Assembly (NCBI RefSeq): GCF_036320965.1 | Contig: NC_092228.1 | Coordinates: 20,052,503 to 20,116,502 of the forward strand | From: Panulirus ornatus | Lineage: Eukaryota > Arthropoda > Malacostraca > Decapoda > Palinuridae | DNA length: 64,000 nt | Direction of reading: 5' to 3' | Made by a program: the position numbers and the translations under genes | The notes under the pieces: model-generated | Seen by the model: only the letters and a program-made list of their open reading frames with translations | What the model was told of the DNA's origin: nothing | The model's database searches: none | Shown: positions 23,401-35,763 of the stretch, piece after piece | Layout of the letters: each line of letters begins with the position of its first letter | How positions within the stretch are numbered: position 1 is the stretch's first letter

Positions 23401-25144
23401 AACCATTTTTCAAGGTTACTTAAAACATTTTGTTGGGAGCTCATGATGTGAGTGACTCATGTTCACACATTTTTTAAGCTATTATGACCTGTTGCATGTG
23501 TTGATGTGGCTGCATTGTTGCTATAGATGCAGCTGGCATGAAGCATTACTTAATTAGAGGAACTTGAGAAACTTACTGGATGAATATCTTCAAAACATGC
23601 TTGGCTTGCATGGTTTTAAAGGATGAAAAGGTCTTGAGTTCTGTGGCTGCAAACAGTCTTATCCTGGATCAGAGGAGCAAGGGTAACTTGGTGGCACACT
23701 AAGCTGTGCATAAAGTCATGCCTCTGATGGTAAAAGTGAAGGTATTAAAGGTTTGATGAGAAATTTTGGGTTGAATAAAAGCTGTTTTCAGTTTGTTTTC
23801 CTTGCTGTCTGTGGCCTTACAACCATAGATAAATCTGTTAGCAGTGCAAAGGTGCCAAAAATTTTTTATACTGCAGCCACGCTAATTAACAGTCCAGTTA
23901 ATTTCATATATTCATCTATATTTTAGCCCTTCAGGGTGTCATCCAAGAGACCAAGTTGTGCAGATGGTGCTAGTGCTAATAAGCATGAATCATTATCTAT
24001 GCTTGAAAAGGTGTTTACTGAAAAAGATTAGATAAAAGAACTTCCGTAAGGACTTTCTGTGAGGTAGGATCATCAATTGTGTATGTCTTGGGGTCAGTTT
24101 ATGCTTCCTGGCATTTTCTGTGGTCCGGCAGTGGCCAGGCCCAAGGTTGCAGGATTAAAGAGATACAACCTTTCAGCCTTTTGTATAATCCCTGCGAGAG
24201 TGCTGGTGATGTTTAGATATTTTATAGTTGGTTTGTGTTTTTAGAATAAGTACCTCATTATTAAGGATGTATTTTAGTATCATGAGTTGCTTTGAACCTT
24301 AAAATTTGAATAGTTCTGTTTTCCCTTAGTATGAAATAGTAGGTAGTAGTTGCCAGGTAGCCACTTACCAGGGAGGTTAATTACCAGTACTACCTGCCAG
24401 GGTATTATGAGGGTTAGTGAGCCAGCACTTCAGTGGTTGTCAAGTTGCACACTCCTGACCTAGGTAACTGTCTTTTGCCTTACCCATACATATACTGATG
24501 GCATTCTGTCCACATAACGCTTGACAACACTCAACTTGCATGACTTTTTCTTCGTAACTAGTTTTCCTTAGGTGAGCACTATATGAAAGCTTGCTTTTTG
24601 TCAAATGATCAGAGCATTAGATAGAGTAATTGGAAGGAACATTAGGCAAGAGCATTGAATAGAAAAAAAAGAAAGTAGTTATAAGTAAGAACAATAGGTG
24701 GGAGTATTGCGTAGTAGTAATAGGTTGGAACATTAGGTAAACACATTAGGTAGAAGTATTCGGAAGGAGCCTTTGGAAATGCTGTACTAGAGTTGCTCTA
24801 TGCCAGTGGCCTGTTTAGAGTGAGGCACTGTAAGGGCAAAAAGCAGCACCAAAGTTCACCTGCTGTGGCTATTCCCTTGAGGAAGTTCACGGAGACAGCA
24901 TGTGTCAGAGATATAGATAGATGAAAGTCTCATTTATTGGTAATGGAGTTAATGTCGTTATCTGAAATAATGTTCACCTAAGGCCTCATATAGTCTTGCT
25001 GTTGTAAGCATTCATTTCATTAAAGATTACATTTAATTTACCTGTTCATCCAAAATTTATTTCAGCAGATGTCGATTCATATGGCTGAATTTGTAGCTAC
25101 TTTATAATTTGATTCTCCATTGCATATGTATTTTATGTTTTTTA
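20421..25144. other. AT-rich single-copy stretch, intron-like
   Basis: Long T-rich sequence with poly-T tracts (20,917; 21,866; 22,330; 23,265) and no recognisable coding exon or transposon. Between about 24,620 and 24,760 the word ACATTAGGTA recurs at irregular spacing, a decayed short repeat. Confidence 0.45.
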
Positions 25145-26860
25145 TAGGCTCATGGTCTGTGTCCCATGGCACTACCATCATGACCAGTCACTGGGCACTA
25201 TCAACATGGCTTGTTTCTCTTGCTAGTGTCATCATGACACAACTCTTTGGTACCACCATCATGATGTCTCTTGGGAGTGTAGTCATCGGCTCTCTCTCTC
25301 TTAATATTACCATTATAATCCAGTTTTGTGACAGTAAAATCGTGAATCGTTTCCTCAGGTACAAGCATTATGGTCTGTATGTATTGGTGCTACCATCTTA
25401 AGCTGTATATGATGGTACTACCATTAAGATCTGTTTCTTGGCTCTGCAGTCGTGATCTGTCTCTTGTGACAGTAACACCATGACCTGAATTTGTACTGGC
25501 ACTTGAAACAGTCTGTTTCTTGGCAATTCCATCATGACTTGTCTCCTGGTTCTACCATCATGGTCTGTGTTGTACCACCATCAGTACTTGTTTGGTGATA
25601 CTATACTTTGATGTCTGTCTCTATTAACACCACCATCATGATGTGTGTCTAGTGCACAGCCACCTTTGTCCATTCTGTCACCTTTATCTGTGGGCTATGC
25701 CATAATGGTATCTTGCCTTGTACTACCGTCTTTTTCATTCATTGCACTACCATCCTTGTTTTTACTTTACACAACCATCATGACTCATTTGTCTCCTGGC
25801 ATCACTATCGTACTTTGTCTTTTAGCATTGACATCACGACCTGTTTCTCTTGACATCACTATCATACTTTGTCTTTTGACATTGACTTCACAACCTGTTT
25901 CTCCTGGCATCACTATCATAGTTTGTCTTTTGCCATTGACATCACGACCTGTCTCTCCTGAGACTACATAGCCTGTACTTGTTTAGCACTTCCATCGTAC
26001 CTTGTCCATCATACCTTGTTTCCGGATGCTACCATCATGACCAGTCTTCTGGCTCTACCAACATGGCATTTCTGTCTCTTGGCACTACCATACATTTTGT
26101 TTCCTGACATACCATCATGACTTGGGTTTGCTGGTACTTGTGTTTGCCTGGCATTATTATTGAGACCTGTGTCAGCTGATACTGCCATCGTGTATGTCTG
26201 GTTCAACCATCATGATCATTTTTGTGGTAATACCATCATGAAGTGTGTTAGCTGGTACTGCCATCATGGCCTGTGTCTGGCTCAATCAATGTGATCTGTT
26301 TCTGGCACTTTCATCATGATCTTTAACTACCACCATATTCTTGCTGACTCTTGGGGCAGGCAAAAGGCTGTCTTTCTCTTGGCTCTTAACATCAAGACCT
26401 CTCACTCGGCACTACCATCATAACTTGTTGCATGGCACTGACATTATGATCAGCATTCCGCTTGACAGTACCACGGTAAATTTTCTATCTCATGGTACGA
26501 CCGTCATGACCTGTCCCTTGGCACTACCTTCATGACCTGCTAATGGCACCACCATTATGGCCCGTTGTTTGGCATTTCCATCATGGTCATTCTTTTGGCA
26601 TTACCATCATTAGGGTGTATTTGTCTCTTGACAAAACCATCATGGTCGGCAGGTTTCCTGCACGACGACGGTGAATTGTCTGTCTCATCTCCATATCTAA
26701 TATATCTCATGGCATTACCATTATGGCTTGCCTTTTCCACCACCATCATCATAGTCTGTCCTTGGTACTGCCATCCTGGTTTGTGTCCTTGGTACTGCCA
26801 TCCTGGTTTGTGTCTGCTGGCACTACTATCATGACCCTTTTGCTGTCCCTGTTGCTGCCT
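25145..26860. repeat. 27-bp degenerate minisatellite, left part
   Basis: CTACCATCATGACCTGTCTC plus TTGGCA recurs roughly every 27 bases with heavy divergence. The best-ordered part is at 25,790-25,960, where two-unit (54-base) periods give the repeated reading ITIILCLLTLTSQPVSP. The same family resumes at 31,735, so a LINE cluster appears to have been inserted into one array. Confidence 0.8.
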
Positions 26861-26861
26861 C

Positions 26862-27115
26862 GTTGGGGGGAATGCTATTTCGTGTGTGGTGGGGTTGCGA
26901 CGGGAATGGATAAAGGCAGCAAGTATGGATATGTATATGTGTATATATGTATACATCTGTGTATGTATATATATGTATACATTGAAATGTCTATGTACGT
27001 ACATGTACATGTGTGGGCATTTATATATGTGTGTATGTGGTTGGGTTGGGCCATTCCTCGTCAGTTTCCTTGCGCTACCTTGCTAACGCGGGAGACAGCA
27101 GTTAAGTATAATAAA
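26862..27115 (+). mobile_element. LINE-A 3' UTR fragment, diverged
   Basis: Matches the LINE-A 3' UTR from GGGGGGAATGCTATTTCGTG through GTTGGGTTGGGCCATTCCTC to CCTTGCGCTACCTTGCTAAC and GCGGGAGACAGC, ending in AAGTATAATAAAAG. It lies directly upstream of the 5' end of the nearly full-length copy. Confidence 0.8.
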
Positions 27116-27299
27116 AGAATGTTATGATATATATCCCTGGGGATAGGGGAGAAAGAATACTTCCTACGCATTCCTCAAGTGTCGTAGAAGGCGACTTAAA
27201 GGGACGGGAGCGGGGGGGCTAGAAACCCTCCCCTCCTTGTGTTTTAACTTTCTAAAAGGGGAAACGAGGAGTCACACGGGGAATGCTCATCCTCCTCGA

Positions 27300-28060
27300 A
27301 GGCTCAGACTGGGATGTCTAAATGTGTGTGGATGTAACCAAGATGAGAAGAAAGAGAGATAGGTAGTATGTTTGGGGAAAGGAACCTGGATGTTTTGGCT
27401 TCGAGTGAAATGGAGCTTAAGGGTAAAGGGGAAGAGTGGTTTGGGAATGTCTTGGGAGTTAAGTCAGGTGTTAGTGAGAGGACGAGAGCAAGGGAAGGAG
27501 TAACACTACTCCTGAAAGAGGAGTAGTGGGAGTATGTGATAGAGTGTAAGAAAGTAAACTCTAGATTGATATGGGTAAAACTGAAAGTGGATGGAGAAAG
27601 ATGGGTGATTATTGGTGCATATGCACCTGGGCATGAGAAGAAAGATCATGAGAGGCAAGTGTTTTGGGAGCAGCTGAGTGAGTGTGTTAGTAGTTTTGAT
27701 GCACAAGACCGGGTTACAGTGATGGGTGATTCGAATGCAAAGGTGAGTAATGTGGCAGTTAGGGGAATGATTGATGTACATGGGGTGTTCAGTGTTGTAA
27801 ATGTAAATGGTGAAGAGCTTGTAGATTTATATGTTGAAAAAGAACTGGTGATTGGGAATACCTGGTTTAAAAAGCGAGATGTACATAAGTAAGTAGGAAA
27901 GATGGCCAGAGAGTGTTATTGGATTACGTGTTAATTGATAGGTGCACAAAAGAGACTTTTGGGTGTTACTGTGCTGAGAGGTGCAACTGGAGGGATGCCT
28001 GATCATAATCTTGTGGAGGCAAAAGTGAAGATTTGTAGAGGTTTTCAGAAAAGAAGGGAG
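27300..28060 (+). pseudogene. LINE-A AP-type endonuclease (broken)
   Basis: The N-terminal strand reads LRLGCLNVCGC. After stops the frame resumes with GKGEEWFGNVLGVKSG and, from 27,536, a 118-codon stretch holding WVIIGAYAPG, RVTVMGDSNAKVSN (the catalytic DxN motif) and VIGNTWFKKRDVHK, the usual blocks of APE endonucleases of LINEs. The C-terminal SDH block is degraded here (GGMPDHNLVE, near 27,990-28,020) but is visible as SDHYLVE in the inverted segment near 59,300. A nonsense codon at about 27,525 and a frameshift near 27,890 rule out function. Confidence 0.82.
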
Positions 28061-28079
28061 AATGTTGGCATGAAGAGAG

Positions 28080-30274
28080 TGGTGAGAGTGAGCTTGGAAA
28101 GGAGACTTGTTTGAGGGAGTACCAGGAGAGACTGAGTACAGAATGGAAAAAGGTGAGAACAAGGACACTGAGTACAAAATGGAAAAATGTGAGAACAAAG
28201 GACATAAGGGGAATTGGGGAGGAATGGGATGTATTTAGGGAAGCAATGATAGCTTCTGCAAAAGATGCTTGTGGCATGAGAAGCGTGGGAGGTGGGCAGA
28301 TTAGAAGGGGTGGTGAGTGGTGGGATGAGGAAGTAAGATAATTAGTGAAAGAGAAGAGAAAGGCATTTGGACGATTTTTGCAGGGAAATAATGCAAATGA
28401 GTGGGAGATGTTTAGAAGAAAGAGGCAGGAGGTCAAGAGAAAGGTACAAGAGGTGAAAAAGAGGGCAAATGAAAGTTGGGGTGAGGGAGTAATATTAAAT
28501 TGTAGGGAGAATAAAAAAATGTTTTGGAAGGAGGTAAACAAAGTGCGTAAGACAAGGGAACAAATGAGAACATCAGTGAAGGGGGCCAATGGGGAGGTGA
28601 TAACAAGTAGTGGTGATGTGAGAAGGCGATGGAGTGAGTATTTTGAAGGTTTGTTGAATGTGTTTGATGATAGAGTGGCAGATATAGGGTGTTTTGGTTG
28701 AGGTGGTATGCAAAGTGAGAGGGTTAGGGAGAATAATTTGGTAAACAGACAAGAGGTAGTAAAAGCTTTGCGGAAGATGAAAGCCAGCAAGGCAGCGGGT
28801 TTGGATAGTATTGCTGTGGAATTTATTAAAAAGGGGTAGACTGTATAGTTGACTGGTTGGTAAGATTATTTAATGTATGTATTACTCATGGTGAGGTGCC
28901 TGAGGATTGGCGGATTGCTTGCCTAGTGCCAATTGTACAAAGGCAAAGGTGATAAAAGTGAGTGCTCAAATTACAGAGGTATAAATTTGTTGATTATTCC
29001 TGGGAAATTATATGGGAGGGTATTGATTGAGAGGGTGAAGGCATGAACAGAGCATCAGATTGGGGAAGAGAAGTGTGGTTTCAGAAGTGGTAGAGGATGT
29101 GTGGATCAGGTGTTTGCTTTGAAGGATGTATGTAAGAAATGCTTAGAAAAGCAAATGGGTTTGTATGTAGCATTTATGGATCTGGTGATGCCATATGATA
29201 AGAGTTGATAGAGATGCTCTGTGGAAGGTATTAAGAATATATGGTGTGGGAGGCAAGTTATTAGAAGCAGTGAAAGGTTTTTTATTGAGGATGTAAGGCA
29301 TGTGTACGTGTAGGAAGAAAGTGATTGGTTCTCAGTGAATGTAGGTTTGCGGCAGGGGTGTGTGATGTCTCCATGGTTGTTTAATTTGTTTATGGATGGG
29401 GTTGTTAGGTAGGTGAATGCAAGAGTTTTGGAAAGAGTGGCAAGTATGCAGTCTGTTGTGGATGAGAGAGCTTGGGAAGTGAGTCACTTGTTGTTCACTG
29501 ATGATACAGCACTGGTGGCTGATATGTGTGAGATACTGCAGAAGCTGGTGACTGAGTTTGGTAAAGTGTGTGAAAGAAGAAAGGTGAAAGTAAATGTGAA
29601 TAAGAGCAAGGTTATTAGGTACAGTAGGGTTTAGGGACAAGTAAATTGGGAAGTAAGTTTGAATGGAGAAAAACTGGAGGAAGTAAAGTGTTTTAGATAT
29701 CTGGGAGTGGATTTGGCAGCAGATGGAACCATGGAAGCAGAAGTGAATCATAGGTTGGGGGATGGGGCAAAAGTTCTGGGAGCGTTGAAGAATGTGTGGA
29801 AGTCGAGAACGATATCTTGGAAAGCAAAAATAGGTATGTTTGAAGGAATAGTGGTTCCAACAATGATATATGGTTGGGAGGCGTGGGCTATGGATAGAGT
29901 TGTGCGGAGGAGGGTGGATGTGCTGGAAATGAGATGTTTGAGGACAATATGTGGTGTGAGGTGCTTTGATCGAGTAAGTAAGGGTAAGAGAGATGTGTGG
30001 AAATAAAAAGAGCGTGGTTGAGAGAGCAGAAGAGGGTGTTTTGAACTGGTTTGGTTACATGGAGAGAATGATTGAGGAAATGTGTGTCAGAGGTGGAGGG
30101 AACGAGGTGAAGTGGGAGACCAAATTGGTGGTGGGAAGATGGAGTGAAAAAGATTTTGAGTGATCGGGGCCTGAACATGCAGGAGGGTGAAAGGCATGCA
30201 AGGAATAGAGTGAATTGGAACGATGTGGTATACTGGGGTGGACGTGCTGTCAATGGATTGAACCCGGGCATGTG
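28080..30274 (+). pseudogene. LINE-A linker and reverse transcriptase, copy 4 (broken)
   Basis: Linker: YQERLSTEWKKVRT, EEWDVFREAMIASAKDACG, GEWWDEEVR, FGRFLQGNNANEWEM and [79 protein letters not shown] and LLFTDDTALVADM, then RYLGVDLAADGTMEAEV and the C-terminal zone. Stops and shifts occur near 28,340, 28,700, 28,840-28,920, 29,200, 29,410 and 29,630. A 36-base in-frame tandem duplication in the linker (28,131-28,202) gives LSTEWKKVRTRT then LSTKWKNVRTKD. Confidence 0.85.
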
Positions 30275-30696
30275 AAGCGTCTGGGGTAAACCATGGAAAG
30301 TTGTGTGGGGCCTGGATGTGGAAAGGGAGCTGTGGTTTCTGTGTATTATACATGACAGCTAGAGACTGAGTGTGAATGAATGTGGCTTTTGTTGTCTTTT
30401 CCTAGCGCTACCTTGCGCACATGCGGGTGGAGGGGGTTGTTATTTCATGTGTGGCGGGGTGGCAATGGGAATGAATAAGGGCAGACAGTGTGAATTGTGT
30501 GCATGGAAATATATGTATGTGTCTGTGTGTGTATATATATGTGTGTACATTGAGATGTATAGGTATGTATATTTGCGTGTGTGGACGTGTATGTATATAC
30601 ATGTGTATGGGGGTGGGTTGGGCCATTTCTTTCGTCTGTTTCCTTGCGTTACCTCGCAAACGCGGGAGACAGCGACAAAGCAAAATAAATAGAATA

Positions 30697-30698
<2 letters not shown>

Positions 30699-30755
<57 letters not shown>
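30699..30755. repeat. (TA)n microsatellite
   Basis: TA run between the 3' end of LINE-A copy 4 and a full S element. Confidence 0.95.
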
Positions 30756-30757
<2 letters not shown>

Positions 30758-30993
30758 CCCTGGGGATAGGGGATTAAGAAAACTTCCCACGTATTCCCTG
30801 CGTGTCGTAGAAGGCGACTAAAAGGGGAGGGAGCGGGGGGGCTGGAAATCCTCCCCTCTCGTTTTTTTTTTTTTTTAAATTTTCCAAAAGAAGGAACAGA
30901 GGGGGGCCAGTTGAGGATATTCCAAAAAAGGCCCAGTCCTCTGTTCTTAGCGCTACCTCGCTAACGCGGGAAATGGCGAATAGTTTAAAAGAA

Positions 30994-30995
<2 letters not shown>
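30756..30995 (+). mobile_element. Short element S, full length
   Basis: Starts CCCTGGGGATAGGGGATTAA, carries TCGTAGAAGGCGACTAAAAG and CTGGAAATCCTCCCCTCTCG, a poly-T tract, AAAAGAAGGAACAGAGGGG and CCAGTCCTCTGTTCTTAGCG, and ends GCGGGAAATGGCGAATAG plus TTTAAAAGAAAG. The first 105 bases match the LINE-A 5' UTR (27,130-27,235) at close to 90 percent by eye. The last 35 recall the LINE-A 3' terminus. It has no coding capacity and lies between two (TA)n tracts. Confidence 0.85.

Positions 30996-31061
<66 letters not shown>
30996..31061. repeat. (TA)n microsatellite
   Basis: TA run on the 3' side of the S element and the 5' side of an old LINE-A fragment. Confidence 0.95.
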
Positions 31062-31063
<2 letters not shown>

Positions 31064-31712
31064 AAATGGTTTGAACATTTGAAGGGAATGAGTAAGGAAA
31101 GGTTGACAAAGAGGATATATCTGTCATAAGTGGAGGGGACAAGGCGAACCGGTAGATCAGATTGGAAATGGAAGATGGGATGAAAAAGATTTTGAGCAAT
31201 TGGGACCTGAACATGCAGGAGGGTGAGGGGCATGTACAGAAAAGAGTGATTTGGAATGATTTGTTATACTGGAGTCAACATGCCATGAGTGGACAGAACC
31301 AGTACTTGTGAAATGACCATAGTAAACCATGGAAAAGTATGTGGGGCCTAGATGGGGATAGGGAGTGGTAATTTTGGTGCATTACACAATACAGCATGTT
31401 TATTTGGCCTCTCTTCGTCTGTTTCCTGGCACTGCCTTGCTGACGCAGGGGGTGGCTGTTGGATACAGGGGAAAAGAAGAGAATGAATATATGATTTTTT
31501 TCGTGTATTTGTGCTGTTTCCTTTGCGATGGGATGGTTTCAGGAATGGATGAAGGCGAGCAAGTATGGATGTAAACATGTATTTGTATATGTATGTGTAT
31601 ATAGGTATATTTATGTGTGTGTGCATATATACATATATCTTTGTGTGTGAGTGGATTTGTCTTTCTTCTGTTGCTGGTGCTATCTTGCTAACACATGAAG
31701 CGGCAATAATGT
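31062..31712 (+). mobile_element. LINE-A fragment, strongly diverged
   Basis: C-terminal coding remnant (TTGAAATGGTTTGAACATTT corresponds to LKWFGHM) through GGACCTGAACATGCAGGAGG, then a 3' UTR with TAAACCATGGAAAAGTATGT and two degraded versions of the GTTTCCTTGCGCTACCTCGC block (near 31,420 and 31,675). The second suggests a further partial copy. Confidence 0.7.
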
Positions 31713-31734
31713 ATGAAATGCATATGCATACATA

Positions 31735-33345
31735 CATACCAACTCTGTCTCTCCTTGTACTGCGATCATGGCCTATCCCCAGGCATTTCAATCATAACCT
31801 CTTTCGTGGCACCATCATTGCTGTCTTTTGACTTTATCATTATGGTTGTGTCCCCTGGCACTACCTTCAGGGTGTCTGTTTCCTGGCAGTATCATTGTGA
31901 CATTTTTATCTCCTAAAAGTACCTTTATGGCTTGTCTGCCATCATGATCTCTATCTCCTGGCAGTATCATCATGGCTTGGATTGTCTTATGTTACTACCA
32001 ACTTGATGGGTCAATCTCAGTGCCCTACTGCTATGTACTGTGTCCTGGCATTCCCCTCATGGCCTGTGTATATCCTGGCAGCACCATTATGACCTGGCTT
32101 GCCTCCTGTCTCTGCCATCCTGGTGTCTCTGTCTTCTAGCAATACCATCATGGCTTTGTGGCTTGGCAATGCCATCATTACCTGTTTTGTCTTGTTGCAT
32201 ATCCATTATGGTCTGTTGTGTCAATGCCATTGTGGTCTGTCTCTTCTGGTACAGCTGTCATGGATATTTGTTGGCACAACCATCATTCCATGTCTCTTGG
32301 TACTGCCATCGTGTACTGTGTCTGCCGGTGTTGCCTTCATGGTCTGTCTCCTAGGACTACCATCATGGCTTGTCATCTGGTACTTCCATCGTGGACTGTC
32401 TGCTGGTATAATCTCCATGGTCTAGCTACTGGATACTGCCATTGTGTTTTGGCTGTCTCGTGGCATTACTATTAGGGCTCGTCTTTCCTGTCACTACTAT
32501 CATGGCCTGTCCATCTCATGGTACTACCATCAAGACCTGTCCCTTGCTGGTATTACCATTATGGCATTTCTCCTTGCACAATTGACATAACCTGTTTTTC
32601 TCCAGGAAGTACCATTATGGCCTGCTTATCTTTTGGTATTGCCATTATTGTTTCTGTTTTCATGGCAGTACCATTATGGCCAGTCTGTACTCCTGGGACT
32701 GTCATCATCCTCTTTTGCTTACTGTTAGTACCATCATGGTTTATCTGCTGGCACTAATATTATTGCCATTTTGTCTAATGGAAGTACCGTAATGGCCTGT
32801 TTGTGTGTTGGTTCAGCCATCATGGTATTTATCTCTCTGCTGATACTCCCAGCATTATCTAGTCTGTCTTTTGGCAGTACTAGCATGACATGTTCCCAGG
32901 CACTATCATCAGACTCCGGGCTCTACCTATGGAAAGTGCCCAGGACTAAGTAATTACAAAGTGTATCAGACCAACTGGGCTGTGGGGGATGCAGTTACCA
33001 ACAGCTTGGTGTATCAATGCTCGGCAGGCATGTCTCTTGGTGTTACCCTTGTGGTCTGTTTCTTTTAGTACCATTATGAGGGCCTGTCTCTTGGCACCAC
33101 CATCGTGGCTTGTTACTCCTGGCACTACCATTATGACTTGTCTCTCTGCTGGTACTACCATTATGGCTAGTTCTGACAGTCATCTTGCTCTTATTGACAC
33201 TCCCATCAAGGCTTTGGCCCTGATACTATCATTATATCTGTTTGCCTCTTGGTACAACCATCATGGCCTGTTTCTTTTGTCATTGACATCATGACCTGTC
33301 CCTGGGAAGTACCACTTCGATGTGGTCTTTGCATCATCTGGGCAT
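31735..33345. repeat. 27-bp degenerate minisatellite, right part
   Basis: The CTACCATCATGGCCTGTCTC family of units continues as on the left side of the LINE cluster, with equal divergence. Short frames such as 32,040-32,475 are artefacts. Confidence 0.8.
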
Positions 33346-33374
33346 GATGCCGTTTCATTCCCAGTGTTTATCAG

Positions 33375-34305
33375 CATGAGGGGGGGTGCTATTTCGTGTG
33401 TGGCAGGGTAGCAACAGGAATGGATGAAGGCAAGCAAGTATGGATATGTACATGTACAAATATGTATGTCTGTGTATGTATATGTACGTGTATGGGCTAT
33501 GGATAGAGTTGTGCGCAGGAGGGTGGATGTGCTGGAAATTAGATGTTTGAGGGCAATATGTGGTGTGAGGTGGTTTGATCGAGTAAGTAATAATAGGGTA
33601 AGAGACAGGTGTGGTAATAAAAAGAGTGTGGTTGAGAGAGCAGAAGAGGGTGTTTTGAAATGGTTTGGTCACATGGAGAGAATAAGTGAGGAAAGATTGA
33701 CCAAGGGGATATATGTGTCAGAGGTGGAGGAAATGAGGAGAAGTGGGAGACCAAATTGGAGGTGGAAAGATGGAGTGAAAAAGATTTTGAGTGATTGGGG
33801 CCTGAGCATGTAGGAGGGTGAAAGGCGTGCAAGGAATAGAGTGAATTGGAATGATGTGGTATACTGAGGTGGACGTGCTGTCAATAGATTGAACCAGGGC
33901 ATGTGAAGCGTCTGGGGTAAACCATGGAAAGCTCTGTGGGGTGTGGATGTGGAAAGGGAGCTGTGGTTTTGGTGCATTATTACATGACAGCTAGAGACTG
34001 AGTGTGAACGAGTGTGGACTTTGTTGTCTTTTCCTAGCGCTACCTCGCACACATGAGGGGGGGTTGTTATTTCGTGTGGCAATGGGAATGAATAAAGGCA
34101 GACTATGAATTATGTACATGTGTATATATGTATATGTCTGTGTGTATATATATGTATACGTTGAGATGTATAGGCATGTATATTTGCGTGTGTGGACGTG
34201 TATGTATATACATGTGTATGTGGGTGGGTTAGGCCATTCTTTCGTCTGTTTCCTTGCGCTACCTCACAAACGCGGGAGACAGCAACAAAGCAAAATTATA
34301 AAAAT
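33375..34305 (+). mobile_element. LINE-A copy 6, rearranged
   Basis: Begins with about 110 bases of 3' UTR (GGTGCTATTTCGTGTGTGGC to ACGTGTATGGG). At about 33,492 it jumps to coding sequence, MDRVVRRRVDVLEIRCLR, open to KKILSDWGLSM and a stop at 33,813, and then continues into a long 3' UTR ending GCGGGAGACAGCAACAAAGC. The internal UTR-to-ORF junction is not at (TA)n. Confidence 0.82.
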
Positions 34306-34311
34306 GATATA

Positions 34312-34720
34312 TAAGTCCACGGGGAAAATTAAACATAAGTTCCCAAGTGCACTTTCGTGTAATAATCACATCATCTGGGGAGACACATGAGAGAAATAAA
34401 AGTCAGTTGATATACAACAAAGAAACATAGCTAGGACGCCATTTGGTAAACATGTGATTGTCCAAGACAGACAACGAGCATATCATAAACCTATTATGTG
34501 GACAAGAAGGTGAATTGTTTACAAATCTTACCAACAACAAAGTTATCCAGTTTGACTAGACCTTCACTAACATTAAGGTTATAATTCTTTGTGTATTTGA
34601 TAATAGAAGATTCACTGATGTTTCTCGTGGTACTGGGGTAATGCCATCTCAGTTATTAACTCGAGTTGGGAAGTGTTAGTGATGGTACATGAAGATTTAA
34701 AGTCATTGCATCAGAAATAG
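34312..34720 (-). mobile_element. Penelope-like element, 3' part
   Basis: Minus strand. The terminus is AAGTCCACGGGGAAAATTAA at 34,314. The ribozyme zone follows (34,341-34,381), then the TCAGTTGATATACA and AGGACGCCATTTGGTAAACA blocks. Upstream in sense, a minus-strand reading at about 34,495-34,630 gives RNISESSIIKYTKNYNLN then VSEGLVKLDNFVVGKI, which resembles the C-terminal end of the GIY-YIG endonuclease of Penelope-like proteins. That assignment is tentative. Stops flank the reading. Confidence 0.55.
34341..34381 (-). ncRNA. Hammerhead-like motif, core mutated
   Basis: Same layout as at 7052-7092, read on the minus strand: AGTGCACT (34,346-34,353) and GAAA (34,353-34,356) are kept, but the core reads CAGATGA (34,371-34,377) instead of CTGATGA. 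Loss of that core uridine would be expected to abolish cleavage. Confidence 0.5.
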
Positions 34721-35760
34721 TAGATTGCAGTTTGTAGACCGATGATTTATACGTCGAAGATTTTAACTAAGGACTAAATTTTAAAAGAGATTAACTAGTC
34801 TTTTGGTTCTTATCCACAGAGGTGAAAATGCAGGACACAGGGTGCTTTACTTAAAGGTGCAGTATGTATTATAATTTTTTTGTAGTTGATGTGTAGATGC
34901 ATCTCTGTCTCTTACAATTTGTAAAAGTTTTAAACTAAGAATGTGTAGCATTCAGCATAGCATGGATGTTCAAGAATATTTTAATCATGCATACACCCAG
35001 TAGAATTATATACTATACAGAGAAATTGTAAGTAGTAAACCCTCAAACTAATGTACTTTTAAAATAGTGAGACTTCAGAGAACATGGAAGTTGCTTATGA
35101 AAATTAACTAGAATTCCATGAGTGAAACTGGTCGTTTGTTGCTCATATTAAATGCAGACATGGTCTTTTAAGTAATGAAGAAATCAGTGCATCCTCAATT
35201 AATGGTCTGAACAATATAATGAGGCATTTTTGTATATCTCTTTAGTTAATTAGATGTTATGGGTTTTATTTTGAGAATTTAAGATTTGTTCTTATATCAA
35301 CAAGGCATCATAAAAGACTGTTTATGATGTACAGATAAGTAGACTTTTCTGGATATTGAACAAGTTTTCCACAGTTCATTTGGTATTTTTAGGTTTTATC
35401 TAGATAAAGATTTCAATGTTTTAAGTGTCAGAACTTTCTCTGAATTTTGGTTCCATGTTAGTTGAAAATTTGTTGGTGTTTTGGAGGATGAGAGATAGGT
35501 TAAGTGATTTGAGGGTTTACTGTTGATTTTAAAGATTAGAGCATGCACTCTCCCAACTTCAGCGGGCTGTGTATAATCTTTGAAGTATGATGGAGGGTAC
35601 ATTCTTGCCTATACATGATTGATTAGTTTTTAGCACCTTGTTATTTTTGGTGTGGAGTTGTTCATTGTTTAAGACTCGCATGGAAAAATAAAGTAGCTGT
35701 CAATGATGTGATGAGCCCCCACCATTTCGCACCTGACTGCAATAGCTTCATTTGCTCATG
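34721..35760. other. No gene recognised
   Basis: AT-rich unique sequence. It may include more of the Penelope-like body, but I can read no RT motif in it. Confidence 0.35.
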
Positions 35761-35763
35761 TCC

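Larger units (their letters stand above)
27122..30698 (+). mobile_element. LINE-A copy 4, the only copy reaching the 5' end
   Basis: About 3.6 kb. The 5' UTR starts at CCCTGGGGATAGGGGAGAAA (27,130) and is only about 170 bases long, so no ORF1 is present. A single reading of AP endonuclease, linker and reverse transcriptase follows, then a long 3' UTR (about 30,275-30,690) with the GCGCTACCTTGCGCAC and CTCGCAAACGCGGGAG blocks, then (TA)n. Divergence from other copies and many stops show it is old. One ORF with a short 5' UTR fits the RTE-type layout. Confidence 0.88.
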
